Below, one piece after another: positions 35,901 to 46,470 of a DNA stretch of 64,000 bases. The notes under the pieces were generated by a model that saw nothing but the letters and a program-made list of their open reading frames with translations, was not told the DNA's origin and did no database searches. How positions within the stretch are numbered: the stretch's first letter is position 1; every line of letters starts with the position of its first letter. Origin of the DNA: Larimichthys crocea (taxonomy: Eukaryota > Chordata > Actinopteri > Sciaenidae). The DNA is taken from the NCBI RefSeq assembly GCF_000972845.2, contig NC_040012.1, positions 10,781,927 to 10,845,926 on the forward strand, written 5' to 3'. A program made the translations under genes and the position numbers.

Positions 35901-38299
35901 AACAAACATGGACGGGCCTACAAAAAAGTCTTTTGTCCAAAACTGTGGCGGGGCCGTTTGAAAGAAAAAAATCAGTGGCGAAGGCGCCGATTTCGATGTG
36001 AGCTCATATCTCAGGAAGCTTTGGCGAAACGGAACAAAATTTGATGTCATGCTTCGAGGCGCTGGTCCCAAGCCAGGAAACAATATGGTGTCAATTCGTC
36101 TCTAGGGGGCGCTATAATTTGCAAAAAATTGTTTTTGCTCATATCTCCTGAAGTGTTGTATTGAAATGAATTGTGATATCCAGATACTGTGGGTTGCCCC
36201 ATTGATAGTTGATGCCAACTTTCATGTTAGCCAATTTGTTTGGTGGCAACGCTGCAGACAGGACGTTTCTCATATCTCGGCAATGCTTTGACCTCCGAAG
36301 ACCAAATTCGGTCACGTGCATCGAGACCCGCCGCAAAGTGTGCCAATAAAATTTGGTGTCATTTGTCCACTAGGAGGCGCTGTAATTTACAAAAATGCAT
36401 TTTTGCTTTTTTGTCTTGACGTGTTTGGATGACCAATTATGCACAATTCGGCTGCATATAATGAGGGGGCGGGCAAAAGAGCTCATAGCGCCCCCTGGAA
36501 TTTTTCTTTCTACAGCAACGCCACAGTTTTGGACACAGAATATGGAACTCAGTCAACTCTTGTAGAACAAGGCAGGACCTACAAAAAGTCTCTTGGACCA
36601 ATGGGCTACAATGAACAGAAGCAGAATTTAAGAATGAAAATCGCCATTTTTTCTGTTTCAGTCTGGTTGACAAGGGGTCATGTTTGAACGAACTCCTCCT
36701 AGGGATTGTATCCAATTCACTTCAACTTGGTAGGTTGTTCACCTAGCACTTCCTGAGTAAAAGTATCAAAATTATTCTTATTTTTATATTTTGAGGAATC
36801 GCTGTGGCGTGGCGACCATAAAATTCATTCAAAAGAAGCAAGCGGCACCTTCTCAGAGCTGTCTGAAACGTCTTGTGGTTTATAGGTCCATATTATTAAA
36901 GACCAATATTTGCAACATTTTTGACGTGCGCACATGTGCGAGGGCCCGACCAGCTGTCGGCAGAAATAATTAAATGGGTAAAAAATGTTTGTTATATTTT
37001 TCATGACATTATTACGCAGCAAACAGTATCCCGGAGCACAGAGCTGCTCCTGAACGCACCCTCTCTTCTCCACACCACACAACACACACCACACACACAC
37101 AGCGGAAGAAACCGGAAGAAGTTTTAGCGGCACCTCCGGTTTGCAAAGGCGTAAAGATGTCGCCGTCCTTATTTAATGTCGACGAAAGACAAATTCACGG
37201 TGAGAAACACTCAGAGTTGCCTTTTCTTCGTCAAAGAGCGTGTTGTTTAGAAGCACACTGTTATTGAACGCGTCGCTGAGACCAGGCTTGTTGCCACGGG
37301 TTACTGTTCCCTTGGTGTTCTCGGCGGTGCTAAGCGAAGCTAACAAAAAAACGCTTCTCTAACGTGTGTGTTGTTTTACTGCAGACCTCTGCCAGACATG
37401 CCTAGCTGGCAAAACCGGCAAGCATTTGGTAAACGCTTTCAACCAGATCCCCGGAAGTAAGTAAAGCTGCTTTAACCTTCTTGTTTGTGAGTTATGAATC
37501 GGTTCTTCACCTGTCTGACTCGTTATGTTACAGCGAGGTAGAAAAGAAAGACCCACACTCGACCAGGCGCTGAGGGGGGTCCTCGGTGATCAGATGTTGT
37601 CTCTCTCTCCCTCACCCTCTCTTGAACAGGTTTTTGGAAGTTTAATATAATCACAACAATGCTGATAATACGTGCTGTCATGTGGATGAGTGACATACCT
37701 TCTGTGACCGCATCAATACTCAGGTATATGAGAGACAGGTAGTCATCACAGCTTGCTTTCTGCTCAACCTGCACACAAAAACACAACAATATCAGGCTCT
37801 TACGTACAGCCACGTTGTTTTAATTAGGTCACAGTTGATTTACTTACAATCTGATCACCGAGGACCCCCCTCAGCGCCTGGTCCAGTGTGGTCTTCTTTT
37901 CTACCTCGCTGTAACATAACGAGTCAGACAGGTGAAGGAGCCGATTCATAACTCACAAACAAAGAGGGTTAAAGTAGCTTTACTTACTTCCCGGGGATCT
38001 GGTTGAAAGCGTTTACCAAATGCTTGCCGGTTTTACCAGCTAGGGCATGTCTGGCAGAGGTCTGCAGGTAAAACAACACACCGTTAGAGACAGCGTTTTT
38101 TTGTTAGCTTAGCTTAGCATCCGCCGAGAACACCAAGGGAACAGTAACCCGTGGCAACAAGCCTGGTGCTCAGCGACGCGTTCAATGACAGTGTGCGGTC
38201 TATAACAACACGCTCTCTGACGAAGAAAGGGCAACTCTGAGGTTTTCTCACCGTGAATTTGTCTTTAGCGTCGACAAAATTAAATAAGGACGGCGACAT
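29969..38299 (-). CDS. thoc1: THO complex subunit 1 (HPR1/p84), 21 exons
   Basis: Subunit of the nuclear THO/TREX complex, which couples transcription elongation to mRNA export. Exons in transcript order: 38252-38299, 37988-38061, 37848-37908, exon 4 (37699-37768 or its duplicate 34642-34711), 33725-33843, 33584-33632, 33409-33504, 33227-33309, 33059-33132, 32833-32941, 32584-32718, 32291-32391, 32125-32191, 31892-31942, 31683-31753, 31492-31587, 31203-31268, 30984-31067, 30736-30883, 30545-30629, 29969-30246. Using exon 4 once gives 1,965 nt, 654 aa (human 657). Starts [15 protein letters not shown]; mid-protein [29 protein letters not shown] and [14 protein letters not shown]; an acidic [10 protein letters not shown] stretch, then the C-terminal death domain ending ADSLSEA. 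Using both exon 4 copies adds 70 nt and breaks the frame. The 5' half is interrupted in the assembly by two palindromes and a 10-N gap. Confidence 0.95.
33826..35493. repeat. Inverted repeat 1 around thoc1 exon 4 (about 690-bp arms)
   Basis: Arm 33826-34515 (the start of thoc1 exon 5 and intron 4) recurs in reverse complement at 34796-35493, with scattered substitutions and single-base indels. The roughly 280-bp loop holds thoc1 exon 4 (34642-34711). The distal arm ends inside a mirrored start of exon 5 exactly at the assembly gap. This is either a palindromic assembly error or a real inverted duplication. Confidence 0.9.
34642..34711 (-). other. thoc1 exon 4, copy in loop 1
   Basis: Encodes [15 protein letters not shown] and on to DAVTEG, flanked by AG and GT. 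The same 70-nt exon occurs at 37699-37768 with near-identical flanks in the same orientation. Only one can be used in a functional transcript. Confidence 0.9.
35494..35503. other. Assembly gap (10 N)
   Basis: Ten undetermined bases directly between the outer end of inverted repeat 1 and the second repeat block. A placeholder gap of arbitrary length; order and orientation across it are not supported by sequence. Confidence 0.98.
35504..36950. repeat. Unclassified interspersed repeat, AGCGCCCCCT family (left copy)
   Basis: Contains recurrent phrases such as ATAGCGCCCCCTGGAATTTT, GTTTTGGACACAGAAT, TATGCACAATTCGGCTGCAT and CACTAGGAGGCGCTGTAATT. No coding frame and no clear terminal repeats. A mirror copy lies at 38520-39857. 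Family and class are not recognised. Confidence 0.7.
37157..37594 (+). pseudogene. Mirror copy of thoc1 exons 1-3 (plus strand, decayed)
   Basis: Exon 1 copy 37157-37199 keeps the start ATG-TCG-CCG but is 5 nt shorter than the 48-nt original, breaking the frame. Exon 2 copy 37385-37456 is 72 nt rather than 74. Exon 3 copy starts at 37534 after CAG, carries an extra A and C in the AAAGAAAGACCCACACTC stretch, and loses its donor, running straight into the exon 4 loop in the opposite orientation. It cannot encode a THOC1 N-terminus as assembled. It may be a pure assembly artefact. Confidence 0.85.
37699..37768 (-). other. thoc1 exon 4, copy in loop 2
   Basis: Same 70-nt exon as 34642-34711, and the copy directly adjacent to real exon 3 (37848-37908) on the thoc1 strand. 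Phase-0 acceptor and a phase-1 donor fit exon 3 and exon 5 exactly. Confidence 0.9.
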
Positions 38300-38301
38300 C
38301 T

Positions 38302-38343
38302 TTACGCCTTTGCAAACCGGAGGTGAAATAAGGACGGCGACAT
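38302..38343 (-). CDS. thoc1 upstream ORF created by a 44-bp tandem duplication
   Basis: The thoc1 start region is duplicated head to tail with a 44-bp period. The upstream ATG (38341-38343) opens a 13-codon frame (MSPSLFHLRFAKA) whose TAA ends two bases before the main ATG at 38297-38299. Its first six residues are those of THOC1 itself. If the duplication is real and transcribed, ribosomes would meet this uORF first. The mirror arm at 37157 has only one unit, so the duplication could be recent, polymorphic or a sequence error. Confidence 0.55.
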   Translation of the reverse strand: MSPSLFHLRFAKA

Positions 38344-38519
38344 CTTTACGCCTTTGCAAACCGGAGGTGCCGCTAAAACTTCTTCCGGTTTCTTCCGGCT
38401 GTGTGTGTGTGGAGAGAGAGGGTGCGTTCAGGAGCAGCTCTGTGCTCCGGAAAATACTGTTTGCTGCAGTAATAATGTCATGAAAAATATAAACAACACT
38501 TTTTTTTTTACCCATTTAA

Positions 38520-39857
38520 TTATTTCTGCCGACAGCGATGGTCGGGCCCTCGCACATGTGCGCACGTCAAAAATGTGCATAATATTGGTCTTTATAATAT
38601 TGGACCTAATAACCACAAGAAGTTTCGGACAGCTCTGAGAAGGTGCTTCCTGCCGCTTGCTTCTTTGAATGAATTTTATGGATCGCCACGCCCACAGCGA
38701 TTCCTCAAAATTCATAATTTTGATAACTTTTACTCAGGAAGTCTATGTGAACACACCTACCAAGTTTGAAGTGAATTGGATACAATCCCTAGGAGGAGTT
38801 CGTTCAAACATGACCCCTTGTCAACCAGACTGAAACAGCAAAAATGGCGATTTTCATTCTTAAATATCCCGCTTTCTGTTCATTATAGCCCATTGGTCCA
38901 AGAGACTTTTTTGTAGGTCCTGCCTTGTTCTACAATTTGACTGAGTTTCATAATTCTGTGTCCAAAACTGTGGCGGTGCTGTTAGAAAGAAAAATTCCAG
39001 GGGGCGCTATAGCGCGCTTTTGCCCCGCCCCCTCATTAATTATGCAGCCGAATTGTGCATAATATTGGTCAAATCCAAACACGTCAAGACAAAAAAGCAA
39101 AAATGCAATTTTGTAAATTACAGCACCTCCTAGTGGACAAATGACACCAAATTGTATTGGCACACTTTGGGGCGGGTCTCGATGCACGTGACCGAATTTG
39201 GTCTTCGGCGGTCAAAGCATTGCCGAGATATGAGCAAACGTCCTGTCTGTCGGCGTTGCCATCAACAGTGATTGGCTAACGTGAAAAGTTGGCATCAACT
39301 ATCAATAGGGCAACCCACAGTATCTGTGGATATCACAATTTAATTTCAAATACAAACACTTCAGGAGATATGAGCAAAAACAATGTTTTGCTAATTATAG
39401 CGCCCCCTAGAGACGAAATGACACCATATTTGGTTCCTGGCCTTGGGACAGCGCCTCGAAGCATGACATCAAATTTGGTTCCGTTTCGCCAAAGCGTTCC
39501 TGAGATATGAGCTCACATCGAAATCAGCGCCTTCGCCACTGATTTTTTCTTTCAAACAGCCCCGTCACAGTTTTGGACAATAGATTTTTTTTGTAGGTCC
39601 TGCCATGTTGTACAAAGTGGCTGAGTTTCATAATTCTGTGTCCAAAACTGTGGCGGGGCTGTTCCAAACAAAAATTCCAGGGGGCGCTATAGAGTTTTTT
39701 TGTGCCGGCCCCTTATAAATTATGCAGCCGAATTGTGCATAATATTGCTCTTAACAACCCCAACAAGTTTCAGACAGCCCTGACAAAGTATATGATAGCT
39801 GCACAGTTTTGCCCGAAAATCAGGGCAAAAGTCAATGGATCTTTTGGTGAAAATTGG
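38520..39857. repeat. Unclassified interspersed repeat, AGCGCCCCCT family (right copy)
   Basis: Mirror of the block at 35504-36950. Internally two units repeat with a period of about 680 bp: AGGTCCTGCCTTGTTCTACA near 38915 against AGGTCCTGCCATGTTGTACA near 39595, and ATTATGCAGCCGAATTGTGC near 39037 and 39718. No open frame was recognised. Confidence 0.7.
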
Positions 39858-40092
39858 TTGTTAAATGCCAAGAGCGGTGTGTCTTTGGACTTGTTTGTAG
39901 TTTCTTTAATTATCTGCACCCTCACATTCACCATTATTATTTTTTTTATTATTTTTAATTGTCAATTATTATGACAAATAAATTGGCGGACCCCCTGCAG
40001 TACCTCTGTGGACCTCCTAGGAATCACAGACCCCTGCTTATAGACGCCTGGTCTAGACACATGCATTCATTTGCTCAGTAACTAGATTATAT

Positions 40093-40428
40093 TTAAAGGT
40101 ACAATGTGTAAGATTTAGGAGCATTGATGTATAGTCACCTGAAAATAAGAACTGTTGTGTATTTGTAGTTTTAAAATTAGTCCTTTATATCTACAGTGAG
40201 AGTGGCTCCTCTTACATGTCACATCTTACATACACCATTTTTGTAGCCCAGTAGCTGAGAACAATCAACCCAAACCCTGATCTAGATATGGATGTTTGCT
40301 TTTAATGTGAATTTAGCAGACAGAGTTTTTCTTACATGCTTGGAAGGAGAGGGCGAGGTGTAGGAGAGTATTCATTTGGTTGAAATCTGCAGCTTCACAG
40401 CACTAAATCCGACACACTGAGCCTTTAA
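40093..40428. mobile_element. MITE-like element, copy 3
   Basis: Left end TTTAAAGGTACAATGTGTAA and right end GACACACTGAGCCTTTAA are imperfect inverted complements, about 335 bp apart. Internal CACCTGAAAATAAGAACTG matches copy 1 at 20743-21068. Non-coding. Confidence 0.7.
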
Positions 40429-43400
40429 GTGTCAATATTTTTGTCTTACGGGTTAAGCCAAACCTAATGCAGCAAGCTTGGTGGCAACTACTATTAAACT
40501 CTATATAAGGGGCAATAAATTCCTTTATTAAAAATAAATCTAATTTGTTGCATATCGTGTGTCCCGGAAGTAAAACAACTATCAAACAGTTACAGTACCA
40601 ATTAGCTTGTGGCCTGGTATAATAAAAATAATAATAATTTAAAAAAAAAACTTAAAGTAAAAGGAAAATGTAATACTGAGCATTAAATGGCTACGTGATC
40701 TTCATCACAAACATGTTTCTGAATGGGTGTCATTGGAGGATTTGTCTCTGTTTGAAGGCCCGAGTGAAGTTTGGAAAAAAAAATAATTCAAATAATTTCT
40801 CTAATAAAGATGAGAAGATGTTAGAGTAACTTTAATTTGTTTGTTATTATTGATGTAAGTGCATTGTGACCTTTAGTGTGACTATCAGCATGCTGGCCTA
40901 AATCCAATTTAGACCAGAGGGCGGCAGTGTTGCACACTGTTTTGTTTTCTACAGTTGAAGCTGTTCATGTTTAGCCCCAATCATACTAAGTGATGACTGT
41001 CTGTGTGTGTGTGTGTGTGTCTTTGTCCCACACATTGCAGGATAAACCTGAAATTCACCTTTTCCTGATGATACTCCTATCATATATGACACTCCTCCTA
41101 GCATTTTACATCACATAGACATACAGCTACTGAACACCACAAAGATCAGTCACGTGTTTGTGTGTGCACACTCACTGCAGGGCCTGAATTCTTTGACAAA
41201 ATGTTACTGTTCCACTGTTCAATGTCAGAAAGTACATTAGAACCAGCGATGCATTACAATGCAACGTCAATCATTAAAGGCCCAGTCTGTAAACTTTCTG
41301 ATCCAGAAATTCAAGGTGTATTTATGTAAATAGTTGATTTAATTAGTATTATAATGGTCTAGTTGAAAATATCAGCCTGTTTTAATGAGAATTAAACTTT
41401 ATTCACAAAGTATATATGTGTACAAAGAATTTGTATGCTGTATTTACAGACATTAATGATGTAAACAACACCAGCAAACATTAATAACTTGGATTTGTTT
41501 GTCAAGGCCAGTCTGCACTTTACAACAGATGTAAATCAGTCAGATTTTGTTGGTGGCTGTGTCTCTTTTACTTTTTTTTTTACAGTTTACATATGAATAA
41601 CGGACTTTGCCTTTAACTTTGACAGAACCCATGTGAACACTGCAGCCTGTTTTGATACGTGTTTACTGAGCAGTTTCGTGGGTCAGGACCTCTGAAGTAG
41701 TTTGCATTAGTGGGGCCATTCACCTTCTGTACCGTTTGACAAGTGTTCATTGGGCTGCAGTTATAATGGCTGTTGACTCAACCAAAAGGTGTCGTGCTGA
41801 TGTTTGGAAAAAAACAATGAAGCTGTGAAAATGTAGGCCAGTAGTGTCATGCAGAAAGAGCTGAGGGATAATTTTTACGACATCTGTGTGGTCACAGCGG
41901 CCATGAAAAGGGGAAGTCAGAACTGTTTTACTCTGCAGTTTTGATTGGCACTTTGTTTCTCATACACACAGTTGTGCACACAGTTTGCCAGATATCTAAC
42001 TGTGCCCCACCACCCCCTTTCTGACACAGCAATTATTGAACTGTTGCCAAAACCTGATGAAAAGCAGAAAGGGAGTGAGCACGGCGAGTAACTCTTGGGT
42101 TGCAGATAAGGGCCAGGCAGTATGTGGAGATGGGGTGAAGAGGGTTGAAGGGAGGGGTTAAGGTTAAAGGCACGTAGTCCTCGAGTTGTAGTATATATGT
42201 TTTACATGTGGGTTCTAAGGAAGCTAATGTATGTTGCTTTCAAAGCAGGTGCCACTTCATATTTTCTTTTTGACAACAAACCAAGCAAAAACAAAGATAA
42301 TAATGTGTCAGTCTGCCTCTCTGTTCTTTCTGACCTGACTGTGGTACCCCTTCTTCTAAAGACATACATCTACATTTATCGCAGGAATTCAGTTTTGGTT
42401 TTTGAAAAGGCTCATTGATATTCATCAAACAGTTGGGCATTTGTTTGAAACTATTTCCACACAGTTGCTGCACTAGTGAGAATTTACAGCAACAGGATGG
42501 TGTAAGTGGGACTTGATTAAAATAAACTACAGTGCCCATGTTTGTTGTATGCAACAGCATGGTTCATTGATGTGTTTTAATTATTTCTGGACAATAATCG
42601 AGGTATGTGGCACAGAGAAGGTTATATCAGGCTTTGGCTCCACAGGCAATACTTGTTAGTACGATCAACTAATTGACTGTTTTGTGTTTTTTTCATGCTA
42701 ATTGTTGACTATAGAAATATGTAGAATATTGCCAGCTTCATCCTTTAATGGGCCGCTATTCATTTGTAAAGTGAAAATAAAGGACACTGTTTTTTTTTAA
42801 TCATTTTTAATTTTGTCCAGATAAAGATAATGAGAGGTTGACTAAACATTCTGCTGTGCCAAATTGCGGCATAATCAAGCTTAACATGCGAGCCAAATCA
42901 TTTGATGAAGGACAGTCTCAGACAAAATGACTGAGAAGCAACAAAAAGAGCATTGTCCATGTTGTTGAGGACAAACTTCAAAACAAGTGGCTAAACACAA
43001 TGCTCTGACCTCCGAGGTTAAGCACACAAAGGAAGGAGATTTTAGATTGGCCGCAGTCACGTGATCGGCCTCTGAAATTCCACCATAAAAAAAAAAAATC
43101 ATGTGAAGAAGTGTCATGTCATATAAGTGAGATAAACCCATCTGCACAGCTATCCTTCGTTGATAAATTTAGCTGAGTAGAGTAATATCCCTCCTTGAAG
43201 GGAGGAAAGCTATAAAAAATGATGTATATACTGAATGTAGATTGTAATCTTAAGTGTTACCATATTTTTATTCTGTTTATTTCAGCCATTGCGATTAAAT
43301 CTAATGAAATGTGTTGATTTATTCAAGCTTTGCAGATCCTCATGTCTATGCTTAATGTTGCACCAACCTTTGTTGTATATATATCGGTGATTTTCCATCA

Positions 43401-44421
43401 TGGATTTCACCTGCGTAGCTGTGTGGCAATAAGTACAACTTGCATGTGACAGCAGAACAAAACGTACACCTTTACTCCCTCACAGGACATCATAAAATTA
43501 TTTGGGACACAGACTTTTTGTTAATGATCATCTCACACAGAGCAGAATAATGGGAATGCTGAAAAGGGGATGTGCATCCAACCACAGCGGTTATCCTGCC
43601 TCTGATTGGCCCCTTCAGCTAACAATAACTTGCATCTACTTAAACGACCTTGGCTGGATTGCCCTAAGACTGCAGGGTTTCTATTGAGAAATGTTTGGCA
43701 GTGTGAGTTTAAAGTCACTTGATGGCTATTCAATGATTAGCCCAGGGTGTGGGGATCATCAAATACCCATACGCCATAAAACGGGATGTGAGACGAGCCG
43801 TGTGCGTAGATGGAGAAAGGACATTCTTGTGACACAGCCAAACAGGAAATCTCCATGATGGCTACATCTTGTCTAATCATACTATTTCTTATGAAGAATT
43901 TAAAGTGCTTTTACGTGCAATTGCCTGATCCACATCCTTGTGTTGTTTTACGACAGAGAGATGTTTGGGACTGCCGCCAAACACCTTGAATGGACTAACA
44001 CTGTATATTGTATGTAATACATTATATAGAAAGTAATGTCAAGGTCAAGTAGACCTAAATATACATTGTATTGTTCCGGTGGCTGCACAATGTAAATAAG
44101 GATACGTTGACCTAACTTTGAACGTTGCAAATTTGAGAGTTGTTTGAGATGAAAACACTGAAATAAGATAAAAAAGAATCTTTATTATATTGTCACTGAT
44201 AAAATTAAAAAAAAAAAATACATATTATGAAAGCAAACTACAAAAACATATGAAAGCCATATGAAAGCATAGACATTTATAGGTATGCTAAAATGTTATG
44301 TGCATCTATGTGATGTTGCGTGAAGCCTCTCTTTGACGTTCTTTGTATTGTGTTGTTTTGTAAAGTTGATTGTTAATGTGTGTGAATGTCAATACAAAAA
44401 AAATAAAATGCTGCATGTCGT
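40429..44421. other. Intergenic region between thoc1 and the aquaporin cluster
   Basis: No gene recognised on either strand; frames are short and lack family resemblance. Holds a probable fourth inverted-repeat element at 41274-41616 and a short GT run near 41003-41020. TTTATT at 44181-44186 (AATAAA on the minus strand) probably ends the aqp1ab transcript. Confidence 0.6.
41274..41616. mobile_element. MITE-like element, divergent copy 4
   Basis: Starts ATTAAAGGCCCAGTCTGTAA and ends ACGGACTTTGCCTTTAA, whose reverse complement begins TTAAAGGCAAAGTCCGT. The ends follow the same TTAAAGG pattern as the other copies, but the interior is not obviously similar. Confidence 0.5.
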
Positions 44422-46251
44422 TCAGTGTTTTGGCCACTGACTTGGCCCTGGGCTGCTGTTGCCCTCTCCAATTATTTCAACTGCATCGCTTTGATCCTCT
44501 GGACCATGAAGCAGGACGTCCCTGCGCCTACTGAAGGTCTGTGTTCGTGGACACAGAAGGAAATCATAGATAAGAGCCGCTGCTATGCCGCCACACATGG
44601 GCCCCAGCCAGTACACCTGGAATGAAATGCGAAATGAAATGCAGAGATCAGCTATATTTGTCAACAAAATTAAATAGATTTTTTAAAAAAAGGGATTTTT
44701 AGAAGCTTTAAAGATTCCAGCTGTCTGATGATATTACCCAGTGGTCCTTCAGTTCACTACGTATCAAAGCTGGTCCGAAGGAGCGAGCAGGATTGATGCC
44801 ACATCCAGTGAAACTTATCTGTAAACGGCAAATTCAGTTTCAACAAATCATATTCATAGAATGCAAGTCAGTATGCATGTTCATGTTAATTGTGCGGCCT
44901 AATCCTGCAAGTAACAAGGTAACCTTACAGTACAGTAAAAAAGAGTAACATGCATAATTTCTGAAGATTTGTGTTGACCAAAACAAACAAATATGTTTTG
45001 TGATCGTGATACATCTAAAGTATGTTTTATGACCACTGTTCCACAGCCACAGTTTTCATTATACAAGTTAGTTTTGGCACCAGGCAGTGACCGGGCAGTG
45101 ACCCATTTGTGCTTATTTGCACTTGCACTTAGTTGCCCTCTGTTGCCAGGAAAATACTCCACAAAATTTGACACATGTTGATTTGTATTCAACCTAACGT
45201 GTGTAGCTGTCGTTATGGTTCTGATTTGCTGCACCTGCTTCCTGAACTGCCGGCAAATCAGTCACACGCTCACACAGCAAAATTATGTAACGAGGCAAAC
45301 AGAAGAAAATTGTATTGGCAAAAAGAAAAAGGAACAGTGGTCTATTGTAGACCCCTTATCAAAACCTACTGAACAGGACATTCATCTTGCAACACTACAA
45401 ACGACCGTCTGACAGTCTAAATACACTATAAACTTCAGCAAATTGCTGCAGGGCTATTTTGTAAGTGCTTATATTTTGTCCACCCTCTATGAAACCTGTC
45501 CATCCCTACAGTATCTTAGCTAAAGTGTTAACCTTTCCCATTAAGAGGGTCCTTTAATCACAAAAAATGTCTCCTCAATTCAACTCTGATTATTTTGTCA
45601 AATTTGCTGTAAAAGCCATGATACACTTACAGCTGCAAAGTGCCCAAGCCCCACAGACAGCCCAATAGCCAGCGGTGCAGAACCTGTAACATCACTTCGC
45701 CGCTTGTCAGTCACCGCTATCACACAAAGAACCAGCTGAAGAGTGGCGAGGAACTCGATGATGAAGCCTTGTCCTTTAGACACGTGTAGCTGGAAAAGAC
45801 AAACAAGAACTGCAGATAAATGCAAAAAGTTACTGTATAGTTAGAATGAATGCAGTGGTTTATATTACATTAAAAATCCCCTTACCACGTTTACACCAAG
45901 GGAACCTTTTTTGCTATATCCACTCACAATGGCACTAGCTGCAACTGCCCCAAGCATCTGAGCCAAAATGTAGCAAAGACACCTGAGGGCACTGATCTGG
46001 CAGCTGACCAGCAGGCCCAGAGAGATCGCAGGGTTCAAGTGTGCGCCACTAACGTGCCCCAAACTCTGAGCCAGAGTGGCGATGGCCAGCGCAAAGGCCA
46101 GCGCGACCTTCAGCTCCTGAGCAATCTTCTCCAGGGAACCAGTTGCATCTTTTCCAATGATAGCAGATAGACCAATGAATATGAAAAGTAACATGCCAAC
46201 AAATTCTGCAGCCACGGCCCTCCAAAACGCCCAGCTTTTAATTTCTGACAT
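44422..46251 (-). CDS. aqp1ab: Aquaporin 1, aqp1ab-type water channel
   Basis: Plasma-membrane water channel of the teleost aqp1ab type; orthologues (from published work) drive oocyte hydration in marine fish. Exons: 45886-46251, 45631-45789, 44738-44818, 44422-44616; 266 aa. Six-helix MIP fold with both NPA boxes, [10 protein letters not shown] (residues 73-75) and [10 protein letters not shown] (184-186). Water-selective filter residues Phe53, His172, Cys181 and Arg187 match those of human AQP1. The start [13 protein letters not shown] is preferred over an in-frame ATG 12 codons upstream because a TATA box lies only about 50 bp before it and it aligns with paralogues. The C-terminal tail is longer than in aqp1aa, ends PSQWPKH, and contains several Ser/Thr that could control trafficking. 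First of three tandem units on this strand. Confidence 0.92.
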
Positions 46252-46300
46252 CTCTGCGCCAAATGTGTCTGGTGTGTTAACCAACATGTAAGCACTTCAG

Positions 46301-46308
46301 TATTTATA
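46301..46308 (-). promoter_or_regulatory. TATA box of aqp1ab
   Basis: The minus strand reads CTATAAATACTG, a near-consensus TATA box about 50 bp before the chosen ATG (46249-46251). This predicts a very short 5' UTR and argues against using the upstream in-frame ATG near 46287. Confidence 0.65.
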
Positions 46309-46470
46309 GTGAAGACGTTTGTGAGCAGATGGGGAGGAGAGAGAGATAAGACAGGAAAAAGACAGGAAAAGATACGCTGCACAAAGTTTTGACACTTGTG
46401 ATGAGACAAAACTCATGAAAAAAAATATTTTATTTCATACAAATAAGCAGTATACAGTAATGTTTAGTTC

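Larger units (their letters stand above)
35663..39857. repeat. Inverted repeat 2 around a second thoc1 exon 4 (about 1.9-2.0 kb arms)
   Basis: Arm 35663-37594 (plus strand: interspersed repeat, thoc1 upstream region, mirror exons 1-3) recurs in reverse complement at 37848-39857 (real exons 3-1, upstream region, interspersed repeat). The loop, about 37595-37847, is nearly identical to the loop of inverted repeat 1. Arms differ by small indels and by a 44-bp tandem duplication present only in the right arm. Confidence 0.9.

Noticed and set aside
37157..37594. A second functional thoc1-like gene on the plus strand
   Set aside because: Exons 1-3 are frame-shifted, exon 3 lacks a donor, and no further plus-strand exons follow; it is explained by the inverted repeat.
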